From Marivibrio halodurans (GTDB lineage Bacteria; Pseudomonadota; Alphaproteobacteria; UBA8366; Aestuariispiraceae): 64,000 nucleotides of DNA. The translations under genes and the position numbers were made by a program. A model generated the notes under the pieces. That model was not told the DNA's origin. It saw nothing but the letters and a program-made list of their open reading frames with translations, and searched no databases. Where the stretch lies: assembly GCF_017963645.1 (NCBI RefSeq), contig NZ_JAGMWN010000001.1, positions 62,001 to 126,000 on the forward strand, given 5' to 3'. Positions 46,423 to 56,486 of the stretch are shown piece after piece; position 1 is the first letter of the stretch; every line of letters starts with the position of its first letter.

Positions 46423-46562
46423 CCGCGCCATCACGCACACGGGGACGGTGCGGGGCCGCGTCGCCATATGTCGCGCGCTCCTTCCGGTGCCGGGCCGAGA
46501 GATGGCCGGTCACTCATATGCCCCCCGTGGAGGATCAACCGGAGAAGAAAGGAGCCATTTCG

Positions 46563-47432
46563 ATGGCCATGCCGACCTTTACCATGCGTCAGCTCCTGGA
46601 AGCGGGCGTCCATTTCGGTCACACCACCCGCCGCTGGAACCCGAAGATGAAGCCGTTCATCTTCGGCGAACGTAACGGTATCCACATCATCGATCTCGAG
46701 CAGACTGTTCCGATGCTGAACCGCGCGCTTGAGGCGGTACGCGACATTTCGGCCGCCGGCGGGCGGGTGCTGTTCGTCGGCACCAAGCGCCAGGCCCAGC
46801 CGATCGTGCGCGAGAACGCGACCAAGTGCGGCCAGTATTTCATCAACCACCGTTGGCTCGGCGGCATGCTGACCAACTGGCGGACGATCTCGCATTCGAT
46901 CAAGCGCCTGAAGGAACTGGAGGAACTGCTGTCGAAGGACGAGACGGGCCTCACCAAGAAGGAGCGCCTGAATCTCGACCGCGAGCGCGACAAGCTCGAA
47001 ATCTCGCTGGGCGGCATCAAGGAGATGGGCAATACGCCCGATATCCTGTTCATCATCGATACCAACAAGGAATCCATCGCGGTCAAGGAAGCCAACAAGC
47101 TCGGCATTCCGGTCTGCGCGGTGATCGATTCCAACAGCGATCCGGACGGCATCGATTATCCGATCCCCGGCAATGACGACGCCATGCGCGCGGTGAACAT
47201 GTATTGCGACCTCGTGGCGGGCGCCGTGCTGGAAGGCCTGCAGCAGTCGATGGGCGCCGCCGGCATCGATTTCGGCGCGCAGTCGGAGCCGACCCCGGAG
47301 GCCACGCTGGCCGAGGGCGATGCCTCGGCCGAGATCGCGGCGGCGGCCGAGATCGGTGTCGAGAACGGCGAGGGCGAAGCCAAGAAGGAAGAGGCCGACG
47401 CCGCGCCGGCGGAGACTACCTCCGGCGCCTGA
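46563..47432 (+). CDS. rpsB: 30S ribosomal protein S2
   Basis: 289 residues; AAAGGAG 9 bp before the [37 protein letters not shown] (as [16 protein letters not shown]), [19 protein letters not shown] and [19 protein letters not shown]. The last 50 residues are an Ala/Glu-rich extension, common in alphaproteobacteria. Assembled late into the 30S head. Confidence 0.98.
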   Translation: MAMPTFTMRQLLEAGVHFGHTTRRWNPKMKPFIFGERNGIHIIDLEQTVPMLNRALEAVRDISAAGGRVLFVGTKRQAQPIVRENATKCGQYFINHRWLGGMLTNWRTISHSIKRLKELEELLSKDETGLTKKERLNLDRERDKLEISLGGIKEMGNTPDILFIIDTNKESIAVKEANKLGIPVCAVIDSNSDPDGIDYPIPGNDDAMRAVNMYCDLVAGAVLEGLQQSMGAAGIDFGAQSEPTPEATLAEGDASAEIAAAAEIGVENGEGEAKKEEADAAPAETTSGA

Positions 47433-47457
47433 TCGACGGATGACGGATGGGCGAGGG

Positions 47458-47488
47458 GCGGCGCGCCTGTAACATGCGCGCCGCTTTT
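47458..47488 (+). terminator. attenuator/terminator between rpsB and tsf
   Basis: GCGGCGCGC (47458-47466), loop CTGTAACAT, GCGCGCCGC (47476-47484), then TTTT. A 9-bp stem with T-run, likely partial termination so that tsf is transcribed less than rpsB, as in E. coli. Confidence 0.7.
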
Positions 47489-47578
47489 CCCCGTTATAGC
47501 AACCGAAGGACCGGAGCGCGCGCGACGCCGGCGCGGGCCGCGCGCCATGTCCGGCCCCAAAGTAATGGAGAGGATAAG

Positions 47579-48505
47579 ATGGCCGAGATTACCGCTACCC
47601 TCGTCAAGCAACTGCGCGAGAAGACCGGCGCGGGCATGATGGATTGCAAGAAGGCGTTGACGGAGACCGACGGCGACGTCGAGGGTGCCGTCGACTGGCT
47701 GCGCAAGAAGGGCTTGTCGCAAGCCGCGAAGAAGTCGGGCCGCACGGCGGCCGAGGGTCTGGTCGGCGTCGCCACGGGCGGCACCTCCGGCGCGATCGTC
47801 GAGATCAACGCCGAGACCGATTTCGTCGCGCGGAACGAGAGCTTCCAGGATTTCGTCTCGACCGCCTCCAAGATCGCGCTGGAGAAGGCGGGCGATGCCG
47901 ACGCGGTGCTCAAGGCCGAATATCCCGGAACGGCCCGCACGGTCGAGGAGGAACTGACCAACAAGATCGCGACGATCGGCGAGAATATGAGCTTCCGCCG
48001 CACGGCCGCGCTTACCGTCGAGAATGGCGTGGTCGCCGCCTATGTGCACAATCAGATGAAGCCGGAGCTGGGCAAGATCGGCGTGCTGGTGGCGCTCGAG
48101 TCCACCGGCTCGGTGGATGCGCTGAATGCGCTCGGCCGCAATCTCGCCATGCACATCGCCGCCGCCAAGCCGGAATTCCTGAAGATCGACGATGTCGATG
48201 CCGCCGCCCTGCAGCGCGAACGCGACATTCTGACGGAACAGGCCAAGGCCTCCGGCAAACCGGACAACATCATCGAGAAGATGGTCGAGGGCCGGTTGCG
48301 GAAGTTCTACGAGGAAGTCGTGCTGACCGAGCAGATCTACATGATCGACGGTGAGAGCAAGGTCTCCAAGGTCGTCGAGGCGGCGGAGAAGGAAGCCGGC
48401 GCGCCGATCAAGCTGACGGGCTTCCTCTGCTACCGTCTGGGCGAGGGAATCGAGAAGCAGGAATCCGATTTCCAGGCCGAGGTCGCGGCCGCGATGAAGG
48501 GCTAA
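47579..48505 (+). CDS. tsf: translation elongation factor Ts
   Basis: 308 residues; start at 47579 after GGAGAGGATAAG. Recharges EF-Tu with [22 protein letters not shown] at the UBA start, [16 protein letters not shown] in the core, and the usual C-terminal helices. Ends in a terminator, so it is not part of a longer frr transcript. Confidence 0.98.
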   Translation: MAEITATLVKQLREKTGAGMMDCKKALTETDGDVEGAVDWLRKKGLSQAAKKSGRTAAEGLVGVATGGTSGAIVEINAETDFVARNESFQDFVSTASKIALEKAGDADAVLKAEYPGTARTVEEELTNKIATIGENMSFRRTAALTVENGVVAAYVHNQMKPELGKIGVLVALESTGSVDALNALGRNLAMHIAAAKPEFLKIDDVDAAALQRERDILTEQAKASGKPDNIIEKMVEGRLRKFYEEVVLTEQIYMIDGESKVSKVVEAAEKEAGAPIKLTGFLCYRLGEGIEKQESDFQAEVAAAMKG

Positions 48506-48809
48506 GGCCCCGCGGATTTCCGCCTATCTCGGTCAGGCTTTGCCGGCGCGGCGTTTGTGATATAACGCCGCGTCGGTGTTTTTGGCGCCGGGATTTCGAA
48601 GGGCGCGCCGCGAAGTCGCCTCCGGAGTGCCTCTAAAGGGTGTTCCTTTTGGTCGATCGTGCGGTGTGGATAGGGGGCGGCTTGGCTTGACGGCGTGCCG
48701 GGGGGCTTGATCCAGCGCCCCGGGACCGGCATCCGGGTGGCCGCGATCCGCGGCGGATGTTCATTAATTAAAGGAAACGGCCACGCCAGCCGGGAGGAAG
48801 AGTGACGCG
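48506..48809. other. 304-bp gap between tsf and frr where pyrH would be expected
   Basis: No coding sequence; pyrH, which normally separates tsf and frr, is absent and no remnant of it is readable. The first part is the tsf terminator (48547-48583). Later CATCCG (48730-48735)/CGGATG (48754-48759) enclose CCGCG-ATC-CGCGG with a GGTGG bulge, followed by TTCATTAATTAAAGG just before frr. No clear promoter box was found. Confidence 0.6.
48547..48583 (+). terminator. rho-independent terminator after tsf
   Basis: CGCGGCGTT (48547-48555), 8-nt loop, AACGCCGCG (48564-48572), then TCGGTG and TTTTT (48579-48583). The T-run is 6 bases from the stem, so termination may be partial. Confidence 0.6.
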
Positions 48810-49364
48810 ATGTCGAGCGACGTGAAGGAATTGAACCGCCGGATGCATGGGGCGGTCGAGGCGTTCCGTAAGGAATTGGCGGGGCTGCGCACGGGGCGCG
48901 CCGCGCCGTCGCTGCTGGACCCGGTGCGGGTGCAGGCCTATGGCTCGGACATGCCGCTCAATCAGGTCGCCGCGGTCAGCGTACCGGAGCCGCGCATGCT
49001 GGCGGTCACCGTATGGGACATCAATAATATCAAGGCGACGGAGAAGGCGATCCGCGAGAGCGATCTCGGCCTCAATCCGATGACCGAGGGCAATGTCATC
49101 CGCATCCCGATTCCGGAACTCAACGAAGAGCGGCGCAAGGATCTGATCAAGGTCGCGCATAAATATGCCGAGCAGGCGCGTATCGCCGTCCGCAATGTCC
49201 GCCGCGACGGCATGGACAGCGTCAAGAAGGAAGAGAAGGACGGCGATCTCGGCCAGGACGAGGCCCGTCGCGTCTCCGACGAGATTCAGAAGATCACCGA
49301 CAAGACGATCGGCGAGATCGACGGAGTACTCGCGGAGAAGGAAGAAGAGATCATGCAGGTCTGA
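48810..49364 (+). CDS. frr: ribosome recycling factor
   Basis: 184 residues. Splits post-termination ribosomes with [23 protein letters not shown] and [20 protein letters not shown] are the two long helices, with [13 protein letters not shown] near the tip. Starts the frr-lpx block; GGAGGAAGAG lies before the ATG. Confidence 0.97.
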   Translation: MSSDVKELNRRMHGAVEAFRKELAGLRTGRAAPSLLDPVRVQAYGSDMPLNQVAAVSVPEPRMLAVTVWDINNIKATEKAIRESDLGLNPMTEGNVIRIPIPELNEERRKDLIKVAHKYAEQARIAVRNVRRDGMDSVKKEEKDGDLGQDEARRVSDEIQKITDKTIGEIDGVLAEKEEEIMQV

Positions 49365-49406
49365 GGCGCCGGAGTTTCGCCGGCCGCCAATTTCTGGGGA
49401 ACCGTC

Positions 49407-50156
49407 ATGTCCGATAGCGCAAGCGCGGAAGGAGGCCGAACCGCGCCCTCTGGACCGCGTCACGTCGCGATCATCATGGATGGAAACGGGCGCTGGGCGC
49501 GCCGGCGCGGCCTGCCGCGCGCGGCCGGTCATCGCAAGGGCGTGGAGGCCGTGCGCGCGGCGATCGAGGGCGCGGCCGACGCCGGAATAGAGGTGCTGAC
49601 CCTCTATAGCTTCTCGGCGGAGAACTGGCGCCGTCCGGCGGATGAGATCGAAACCCTCATGGGACTGCTGCGCCGTTATCTTCAGGCCGAACTCGCCGAT
49701 ATGCACGCGCGGGGTATCCGCTTTCGCGCGATCGGCGAACGGGACCGCCTGCCGGCCGATATCGTCAAGTTGATCGACGAGGCGGAGCAGACCACCGAGG
49801 AAAACGACAAGCTCACCCTGGTGCTCGCGCTCAATTACGGCGGCCGGCAGGATATTGCCCGGGCGGCGCGTAATATCGCGGAATCGGTCGCACGCGGTTT
49901 GCTCAGCCCGGAGGCCGTCGACGACGATCTGTTCTCCAGCTATCTCCTCACCGCGGGGCTACCGGACCCGGATCTGCTGATCCGCACCAGCGGCGAGCAG
50001 CGGATATCCAACTTCCTGCTCTGGCAGATGGCCTATACGGAGTTCATCTTCATCGACAAGTACTGGCCCGACTTCACCAAGGAGGATTTCGCCGAGGCGG
50101 TGGATGCCTTCACGGTTCGCGATCGGCGCTATGGCTCGATCAAGAGCGGCCGGTGA
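49407..50156 (+). CDS. uppS: isoprenyl transferase (undecaprenyl diphosphate synthase)
   Basis: 249 residues, cis-prenyltransferase that makes the C55 lipid carrier for peptidoglycan. VAIIMDGNGRWARRRGLPRA contains the catalytic Asp; YSFSAENWRRP, then ISNFLLWQMAYTEFIF and RDRRYGS. Five bases separate it from cdsA. Confidence 0.96.
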   Translation: MSDSASAEGGRTAPSGPRHVAIIMDGNGRWARRRGLPRAAGHRKGVEAVRAAIEGAADAGIEVLTLYSFSAENWRRPADEIETLMGLLRRYLQAELADMHARGIRFRAIGERDRLPADIVKLIDEAEQTTEENDKLTLVLALNYGGRQDIARAARNIAESVARGLLSPEAVDDDLFSSYLLTAGLPDPDLLIRTSGEQRISNFLLWQMAYTEFIFIDKYWPDFTKEDFAEAVDAFTVRDRRYGSIKSGR

Positions 50157-50160
50157 CGGC

Positions 50161-50838
50161 GTGAGTGAACTGACGATCAGGGCGCTTTCGGCGCTGGTAT
50201 TGGTTCCGATCGCGGCCGTGCTGATTTGGAGCGGTGGCTGGGCGCTCACCGGCTTGGTCATCGTCGCGGTCGGTCTGATGTTGGTCGAATGGCGGCGGAT
50301 GGTGGCGGCTTTCCCCGTGCGGGACCGGGTCATTGCCTTGGTCGGCGGCGTGGGTGTCATCCTGCTCTGCGGGGTTTCGGCCTATGCGTTGCGCAACGCG
50401 CCCTATGGCCTCGACCTGTTGGTTTGGCTCGTGCTTCTGGTGGTCGCGACGGATATCGGTGCCTATGCGTGCGGCCGCACCTTCGGCGGACCGAAACTGG
50501 CCCCGCGCATCAGCCCCAACAAGACTTGGGCCGGGCTGTTGGGCGGTATGGCGGTGGCCGTCCTCGTAACGATTCTTTGCGCGCTCTGGGCCGGGCAGAT
50601 GCGAGGGGAGACGATCCTGGTCGCCGCATTGCTGAGCGCGGTTTCGCAAGGCGGCGATCTCCTCGAATCCTGGTGCAAGCGGCGTGCGGGGGTGAAGGAT
50701 TCCGGTACGCTAATTCCTGGGCATGGGGGCATTCTCGACCGTCTCGACGGGTTCCTCACGGCGACGCCGGCGCTTTGGCTCTATCATGTCGGTTTCGACG
50801 GCGGCTTGCGTCTCGACCTGCCGCCGGGTCCCTTTTGA
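50161..50838 (+). CDS. cdsA: phosphatidate cytidylyltransferase
   Basis: 225 residues from a GTG at 50161. Short for the family; several hydrophobic helices. The C-terminal CDP-alcohol signature is present: SQGGDLLESWCKRRAGVKDSG and PGHGGILDRLDG, the active site in CdsA. Makes CDP-diacylglycerol for phospholipids. Confidence 0.92.
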   Translation: MSELTIRALSALVLVPIAAVLIWSGGWALTGLVIVAVGLMLVEWRRMVAAFPVRDRVIALVGGVGVILLCGVSAYALRNAPYGLDLLVWLVLLVVATDIGAYACGRTFGGPKLAPRISPNKTWAGLLGGMAVAVLVTILCALWAGQMRGETILVAALLSAVSQGGDLLESWCKRRAGVKDSGTLIPGHGGILDRLDGFLTATPALWLYHVGFDGGLRLDLPPGPF

Positions 50839-50858
50839 CGGCAACGAGGGCGAACGGT

Positions 50859-52115
50859 ATGGCCGTGCGAACCATCGGCGCGAACGAAGCGAACGGGACG
50901 GTGGCGGCACGGCCGGGAACCGAGGGGTCGCCGCGCGCCGTTACCGTGCTCGGCGCCACCGGGTCGGTCGGGCGAAGCACCATGGATCTGATCGCGGACG
51001 CCCCCGACCGGTTCAGGGTCGAGGCACTGACGGCGCATCGCAATGTCGAGGGGTTGGCCGACCTGGCCCGTCGCTTCGGCGCGCGTTTCGCCGCGCTTGG
51101 TGATCCGTCGGGCTATGGCGCGCTGAAGGCGGCGTTGTCCGGGACGGGCTGCGAGGTCGCGGCCGGGCCGGATGCCGTGGTCGAGGCCGCGCGGCGGGAT
51201 GCCGATTGGGTCATGGCGGGGATCGTCGGCGCGGCCGGCCTGCCGGCGACGTTGGCGGCGGTGGAGCGCGGGGCGCTGGTGGCCTTCGCCAACAAGGAGT
51301 GCCTTGTCAGCGCCGGTTCCCTGATGATGGAGCGGGTCGCGGCCCGAGGGGCTACGCTGCTGCCGGTCGATTCGGAGCATAACGCGATCTTCCAGGTCTT
51401 CGAGGAGGCCAACCGCGCGGCGATCGACCGCCTTATCCTGACCGCGTCCGGCGGGCCGTTCCGTGACCATACGCGCGACCAGATGCGCGGAATGCGCCCC
51501 GAACAGGCGGTGGCGCACCCGAACTGGTCGATGGGCGCGAAGATTTCGGTCGATTCCGCCACGATGATGAACAAGGGCCTGGAGGTGATCGAGGCCCATT
51601 ATCTCTTCGACATGCCGTCGGAGCGGATCGAGGTGCTGGTCCATCCGCAATCGGTCGTGCATTCGATGGTGGCCTATTCGGACGGCTCGTTCCTGGCGCA
51701 ACTCGGCGCGCCGGACATGCGTATCCCGATCGCCCACGCCCTGGCCTGGCCGCGCCGGATCAGGACGGCCAGCCCCGTGCTCGATCTGAGCGCGATCGCG
51801 CGGCTGGATTTCTCGCCGCCGGATGAAAGCCGTTTTCCCGCGCTTCGCCTCGCGCGGGAGGCGCTGGATGCCGGCCCGGCCGCGCCGCCGGTGATGAATG
51901 CCGCGAACGAGGTGGCCGTAGCGGCGTTCCTGGCGGGGCGGATCGGCTTCCTCGATATCGTCGCGGTGGTGGAGGCGACGCTGGAACATTTCGACGCGCC
52001 GGTCCCGGATAGTGTATCGGCGGTCATCGCCCTGGACGGCGAGGCGCGCGCCGAGGCGGAGTCCCATGTTGCCCGGATCGGCGGCGGGACGCGGCCGGCG
52101 GAAAGCACGCGGTAA
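50859..52115 (+). CDS. dxr: 1-deoxy-D-xylulose 5-phosphate reductoisomerase
   Basis: 418 residues from the ATG at 50859. NADPH motif VLGATGSVGRSTMDLI near residue 30, ANKECLVSAG, PVDSEHNAIFQ with the metal Asp/Glu, and SVDSATMMNKGLEVIEAH. Second step of the MEP isoprenoid pathway, feeding uppS. The first 25 residues are a polar extension. Confidence 0.97.
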   Translation: MAVRTIGANEANGTVAARPGTEGSPRAVTVLGATGSVGRSTMDLIADAPDRFRVEALTAHRNVEGLADLARRFGARFAALGDPSGYGALKAALSGTGCEVAAGPDAVVEAARRDADWVMAGIVGAAGLPATLAAVERGALVAFANKECLVSAGSLMMERVAARGATLLPVDSEHNAIFQVFEEANRAAIDRLILTASGGPFRDHTRDQMRGMRPEQAVAHPNWSMGAKISVDSATMMNKGLEVIEAHYLFDMPSERIEVLVHPQSVVHSMVAYSDGSFLAQLGAPDMRIPIAHALAWPRRIRTASPVLDLSAIARLDFSPPDESRFPALRLAREALDAGPAAPPVMNAANEVAVAAFLAGRIGFLDIVAVVEATLEHFDAPVPDSVSAVIALDGEARAEAESHVARIGGGTRPAESTR

Positions 52116-52214
52116 AAGGGCGGGGACCCTCGACGGACGGGCCTTGCCGCCATATCTATGCCAGGGCGCGCGAACGGCGCGCTCGCGTGAACAGGACGGA
52201 GACGGAACGGTATC

Positions 52215-53339
52215 ATGGATTCATTCGTCGGCTCGGTTGGCTATTTCAACGCCATCATCGTGTTCTGCCTCCTCGTCTTCGTTCATGAGCTGGGCCATTA
52301 TCTGGTGGCGCGCTGGGCCGGCGTGCGGGTCGAGACCTTCTCCATCGGCTTCGGCCGGGAAATCTGGGGCCGGACCGACAAGGCGGGCACGCGCTGGAAA
52401 GTGAGCCTGATCCCGCTCGGCGGCTATGTGAAGATGTTCGGCGAGGGGGAGACCCTGATCGAGCGCGGCGAGAGCGACGGCGAGGAACGCGAACGGCCGC
52501 TGACCGAGGCGGAGCGCGCGGTTTCCTTCGCGCACAAGCCGCTTGGCAAGCGCGCGGCCGTGGTCGCGGCTGGACCGGTCGCCAATTTCCTGTTCGCGAT
52601 CGTGATCCTGGCCGGCCTCTACATGGTGCATGGCAAGCCCGTTCCGACCGATTTCCAGGAACAGGGGGTCGGTTCCGTCCGCGAGGGGTCCGCCGCCGAC
52701 CGGGCCGGGTTCCAGCCGGGCGACCGCATCCTGTCCGTCGATGGCAGGCCGATCGAGACCTTCGAGGATCTGCGGCAAGCCGTCGCGGAGAGCGGTGGAG
52801 AGCGCCTTAGTTTCACCATTGCCCGCGAGGGCGAGCGCCTGACGCTGAACGCCGCGCCGGAGGTACGCGATTCCGAGGCGGAGGAAGGCGGCACCGGCTA
52901 TCTTCTGGGGGTCACGGGGCCGGTCGCGCGGTTCGAGCGTCAGGGGCCGTTCGGCGCATTGGCTTCTGGCGCGTCGGAGACCTGGCGGCTGACGGCGCTT
53001 ACGCTGTCCGCGATCGGCGAGATATTCTATGGCGACCGATCGGTCGACGATATGGGCGGCCCGGTGAAGATCGTTCAACTTTCCAACGACGTGGCGCAAC
53101 TCGGTCTGCTCTCGCTCATCAGCTTCATGGCCGTCCTGTCGATCAATCTGGGGCTTCTGAACCTGTTCCCGATTCCGATGCTGGACGGCGGGCATCTGGC
53201 CTTCTACGCCGTCGAGGCGGTGCGCGGCCGGCCCATCGGTGAACGCACGCAGGAGGTCGCGTTCCGAATAGGGCTGGCCTTGCTGTTGGCCCTCATGATA
53301 TTCATCACCATCAACGATGTGTTGAGCCTTCCGATCTGA
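52215..53339 (+). CDS. rseP: site-2 zinc metalloprotease RseP/MmpA
   Basis: 374 residues, membrane protease that cuts anti-sigma or signal peptides within the bilayer. HELGHYLVARWAG (HExxH zinc site) at about 26-38, one PDZ domain about 125-205 (GSAADRAGFQPGDRILSVDG), and NLFPIPMLDGGH with the third zinc ligand. Precedes bamA, as usual in alphaproteobacteria. Confidence 0.96.
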   Translation: MDSFVGSVGYFNAIIVFCLLVFVHELGHYLVARWAGVRVETFSIGFGREIWGRTDKAGTRWKVSLIPLGGYVKMFGEGETLIERGESDGEERERPLTEAERAVSFAHKPLGKRAAVVAAGPVANFLFAIVILAGLYMVHGKPVPTDFQEQGVGSVREGSAADRAGFQPGDRILSVDGRPIETFEDLRQAVAESGGERLSFTIAREGERLTLNAAPEVRDSEAEEGGTGYLLGVTGPVARFERQGPFGALASGASETWRLTALTLSAIGEIFYGDRSVDDMGGPVKIVQLSNDVAQLGLLSLISFMAVLSINLGLLNLFPIPMLDGGHLAFYAVEAVRGRPIGERTQEVAFRIGLALLLALMIFITINDVLSLPI

Positions 53340-53452
53340 TCTCGGCTTAAGCACTTGAAGTAAATCATCTCCTGGGGTATTGCGGCGGCAATGAGCTGGC
53401 GCGGTGCATCGGAAACCCCGGGTGGATCGCGTTGCGATAATGGGGGCGTGGT

Positions 53453-55873
53453 TTGAAGCGAACGGCGGGGCGGGTCTTCCTGGCGGCACTAGACTCTTTG
53501 TCGTGGCGTGCCGCGCACGCGCTTGGCGTTCTCGCGGTCGCCGGCATCTTGGCCATGTCGGGAATCGGCGCCGCGTGGGCGCAATCCTCCGATGAAAGTC
53601 CGACGATCGTCGAGCCCGCGCCGTCCGAGGGCGCCGCGCCGGAAGCGAGCGACGGACCGACCACGACCCTGCCGGGGCGCCCGGCGCTGGAGGGTATCCG
53701 CGTCGAGGGCACGCAGCGTATCGAGGCGGAGACGGTGCGCAGCTATATCGGGTTGCAGGAAGGCGATCCGATCGACCCGACCCAGATCAACAAGGCCCTG
53801 AAGGCGCTTTTCGCGACGGAATATTTCGCCGATGTCAGCATGGCGCTGGAGGGGCGGACGCTGGTCGTGACGGTGGTCGAGAATCCGATCATCAATCGCA
53901 TTGCCTTCGAGGGAAACCAGCGGATCGACGACGAAACGCTGCAGTCCGAGGTGCGGTTGCGGCCCCGTCTCGTCTACACGCGCACGGCCGTTCAGAACGA
54001 TGTGCGCCGTATCCTCGAGCTTTATCGCCGCAGCGGGCGTTTCGCGGCGACGGTCGATCCCAAGGTCATTCAGCAGCGCGACAATCGCGTCGATTTGGCC
54101 TTCGAAATCGACGAAGGGCCGCTGACCGGGATCGAGAAGATCAGTTTCATCGGGAACCGCTACTTCTCGGACGGCGCGCTGCGCGAGGAAATTCAGACCA
54201 AGGAATCGCGCTGGTATCGTTTTCTGTCGAACAGCGATGTCTATGATCCCGACCGGCTGACCTTCGATCGGGAGCTTCTGCGGCGCTTCTACCTCGCGGA
54301 GGGCTTCGCCGACTTCCGGGTTGTCTCCGCCGTCGCCGAGTTGACGGAGGATCGCGAGAACTTTTTCGTCACCTTCACGATCGAGGAAGGGGACCGCTAT
54401 ACCTTCGGCGACTTCGATGTCGTTTCTCGGATTCCGGACGTGGATGCTGAGGTCTTGAAGCAGGCGGTCGAGCTTGAACCCGGTGATTGGTACGACGCCA
54501 ACGCGGTCGACGAGACGGTCCTGAAGCTGACGGACATGGTCGGAGATCAGGGGTACGCCTTCATCGAGGTGCGCCCCAATGTCGAGCGTGACCGCGATAG
54601 CCGGACGATCGACATCACCTTCGAGGTGCTCGAGGGGCCCAGGACTTATGTCGAGCGGATCGAGATTCGCGGCAACACACGCACCGAGGACGAGGTGGTC
54701 CGGCGGGAGTTCCTGCTGGTGGAAGGCGATGCCTTCAACGCCTCGAAGCTGCGGCGCTCGCGTGAGCGGATTTCCGATCTCGGCTTCTTCAAGCAGGTGG
54801 ATGTGAACAACGTGCCGGGCAGCGAGCAGGACCGCACCGTCGTTCAGGTCGATGTGGAGGAGCAGTCCACCGGCGAGTTGAGCGTCGGCGCGGGCTATTC
54901 GACCTCGGTCGGCGCGTTGGCGGAATTCAGCATCCGGGAACGCAACCTGCTCGGCCGGGCGCAGGAACTCCGGCTCTCCAGTACGATCGCGCAGGAACAG
55001 CAGAGCGTCGATTTGAGCTTTACCGAGCCTTATTTCCTCGGGCGCCGTCTGTCGGCCGGGTTCGATCTGTTCCATACCGTGCGTGACAATCAGGATATCG
55101 CCTCCTTCGACAGCAAGGAGACGGGCGCGGGGCTGCGAACCGGCTATGAGATTAACGAGGATTGGCGGCAGAATCTCCGCTACCGCTTCGCGCGGGAGAC
55201 CGTCGAGAACGTCGCCGCCAATGCCTCGCTCTTCGTAAAGGAGCAGGAAGGCACCGAATATGTCTCGTCGGTCGGCCAGACCCTGACCTTCGACCGGCGT
55301 AACAGCCGTATCGATCCGACCGACGGTTATTATGTCGCGCTGCGTAACGATCTGGCGGGCGTCGGCGGCACGGTGAATTACTTCAAGACTTCCGTTGAGG
55401 GGGCCTATTACATTCCCTTCTCCGCCGACTATCGCCTGATGCTGGGCGCGGAGGCCGGCCATATGGTCGGGTGGGGCGGCGAGAATACACGGATCAAGGA
55501 CCGCTTCTTCCTTGGTGGCGACAATCTGCGCGGCTTCGAGGACGCGGGTGCCGGGCCGCGCGATGTGGCGACGGACGATGCGCTGGGCGGGCAGCAATAT
55601 GCCGCCGGTACGGTGGAGCTTTCCTTCCCGCTCGGTCTGCCCGAGGAATTCGATCTCACCGGTGCGTTGTTCAGCGACTTCGGAACGCTCACGGAGGTCG
55701 ACAATTCCGGTAGCGGCGTTCGCGATACGGCAAGTCTGCGCGCTTCCGTCGGTGTCGGCGTCAACTGGGTTTCACCTTTCGGACCGATCCGCGTCGATCT
55801 CGCGCAGGCGGTCGTGAAGGAAGATTACGACAGGACGGAAGTCTTCCGCTTCTCGTTTGGCACGAGGTTCTGA
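53453..55873 (+). CDS. bamA: outer-membrane assembly factor BamA
   Basis: 806 residues, TTG start (GGGGGCG upstream; the ATG at 53440 is in another frame). A signal peptide ends near AAWAQ (about 45), five POTRA domains about 65-470, and a 16-strand Omp85 barrel ends in RFSFGTRF. The barrel lid motif is RFFLGGDNLRGFE. Inserts beta-barrel proteins; the chaperone gene skp follows with overlapping stop-start. Confidence 0.96.
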   Translation: MKRTAGRVFLAALDSLSWRAAHALGVLAVAGILAMSGIGAAWAQSSDESPTIVEPAPSEGAAPEASDGPTTTLPGRPALEGIRVEGTQRIEAETVRSYIGLQEGDPIDPTQINKALKALFATEYFADVSMALEGRTLVVTVVENPIINRIAFEGNQRIDDETLQSEVRLRPRLVYTRTAVQNDVRRILELYRRSGRFAATVDPKVIQQRDNRVDLAFEIDEGPLTGIEKISFIGNRYFSDGALREEIQTKESRWYRFLSNSDVYDPDRLTFDRELLRRFYLAEGFADFRVVSAVAELTEDRENFFVTFTIEEGDRYTFGDFDVVSRIPDVDAEVLKQAVELEPGDWYDANAVDETVLKLTDMVGDQGYAFIEVRPNVERDRDSRTIDITFEVLEGPRTYVERIEIRGNTRTEDEVVRREFLLVEGDAFNASKLRRSRERISDLGFFKQVDVNNVPGSEQDRTVVQVDVEEQSTGELSVGAGYSTSVGALAEFSIRERNLLGRAQELRLSSTIAQEQQSVDLSFTEPYFLGRRLSAGFDLFHTVRDNQDIASFDSKETGAGLRTGYEINEDWRQNLRYRFARETVENVAANASLFVKEQEGTEYVSSVGQTLTFDRRNSRIDPTDGYYVALRNDLAGVGGTVNYFKTSVEGAYYIPFSADYRLMLGAEAGHMVGWGGENTRIKDRFFLGGDNLRGFEDAGAGPRDVATDDALGGQQYAAGTVELSFPLGLPEEFDLTGALFSDFGTLTEVDNSGSGVRDTASLRASVGVGVNWVSPFGPIRVDLAQAVVKEDYDRTEVFRFSFGTRF

Positions 55874-56469
55874 TGTCCACGATCACGCGTAACGTTTCCG
55901 CCCTTGCCGCCGCCTGTGTCATGGGGGGCGCCGTGCTCCTGAACGCCACCCCGGCGGTGGTCGCGCAGGAGATTCCGGAGGCTCGGATCGCCGTCATCGA
56001 TGTGGCCGGTGTCGAGCGCGATTCCATCGCGTGGCAAAGTCTGCGTGAACAGTTCGAGGCCCTGTTGAGCGGTTACCAGACCGAACTGCGCGATCGTCAA
56101 TCCAGCTTGGAGCAGGAAGGCCAGCAATTGGAGCAGCAGCGCTCCATCCTCTCGCAGGATGCCTTCCAGGAGAAGAAGGCGGCCTTCGATCAACGGGTCG
56201 CTGAATTGCAGCGCACCGCGCAGGAGCGCAAGCAGGCGTTGGACAAGGCCTATGCCGCCGCGCGGGGACAAATTCGCGATGCGTTGCGCCAAGTTGTGCT
56301 GGAGATCGCGAAGGAACGCGATCTCAATCTGATCTTCAGCAATTCCCCGCAGGATAGCAGTGTCATCATGTCGCGGGACGAGCTTTCGATCAGCGAGGAG
56401 GCGCTCGAGCGTCTGAACGAGTCCATCAAGTCCGTCGAATTGCCGGATGTGAGCAGCACCGGCAACTGA
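55873..56469 (+). CDS. skp: periplasmic chaperone Skp/OmpH
   Basis: 198 residues. Signal peptide to about VVAQ-E (residue 33), then an N-terminal strand (RIAVIDVAGVER) and a long coiled coil with EQEGQQLEQQRSILSQDAFQEKKAAF. Trimeric holdase carrying unfolded outer-membrane proteins to BamA. The stop of bamA and its ATG share one base. The coil is a bit longer than in E. coli Skp. Confidence 0.88.
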   Translation: MSTITRNVSALAAACVMGGAVLLNATPAVVAQEIPEARIAVIDVAGVERDSIAWQSLREQFEALLSGYQTELRDRQSSLEQEGQQLEQQRSILSQDAFQEKKAAFDQRVAELQRTAQERKQALDKAYAAARGQIRDALRQVVLEIAKERDLNLIFSNSPQDSSVIMSRDELSISEEALERLNESIKSVELPDVSSTGN

Positions 56470-56486
56470 TCGTCGAGGAGCGATCC

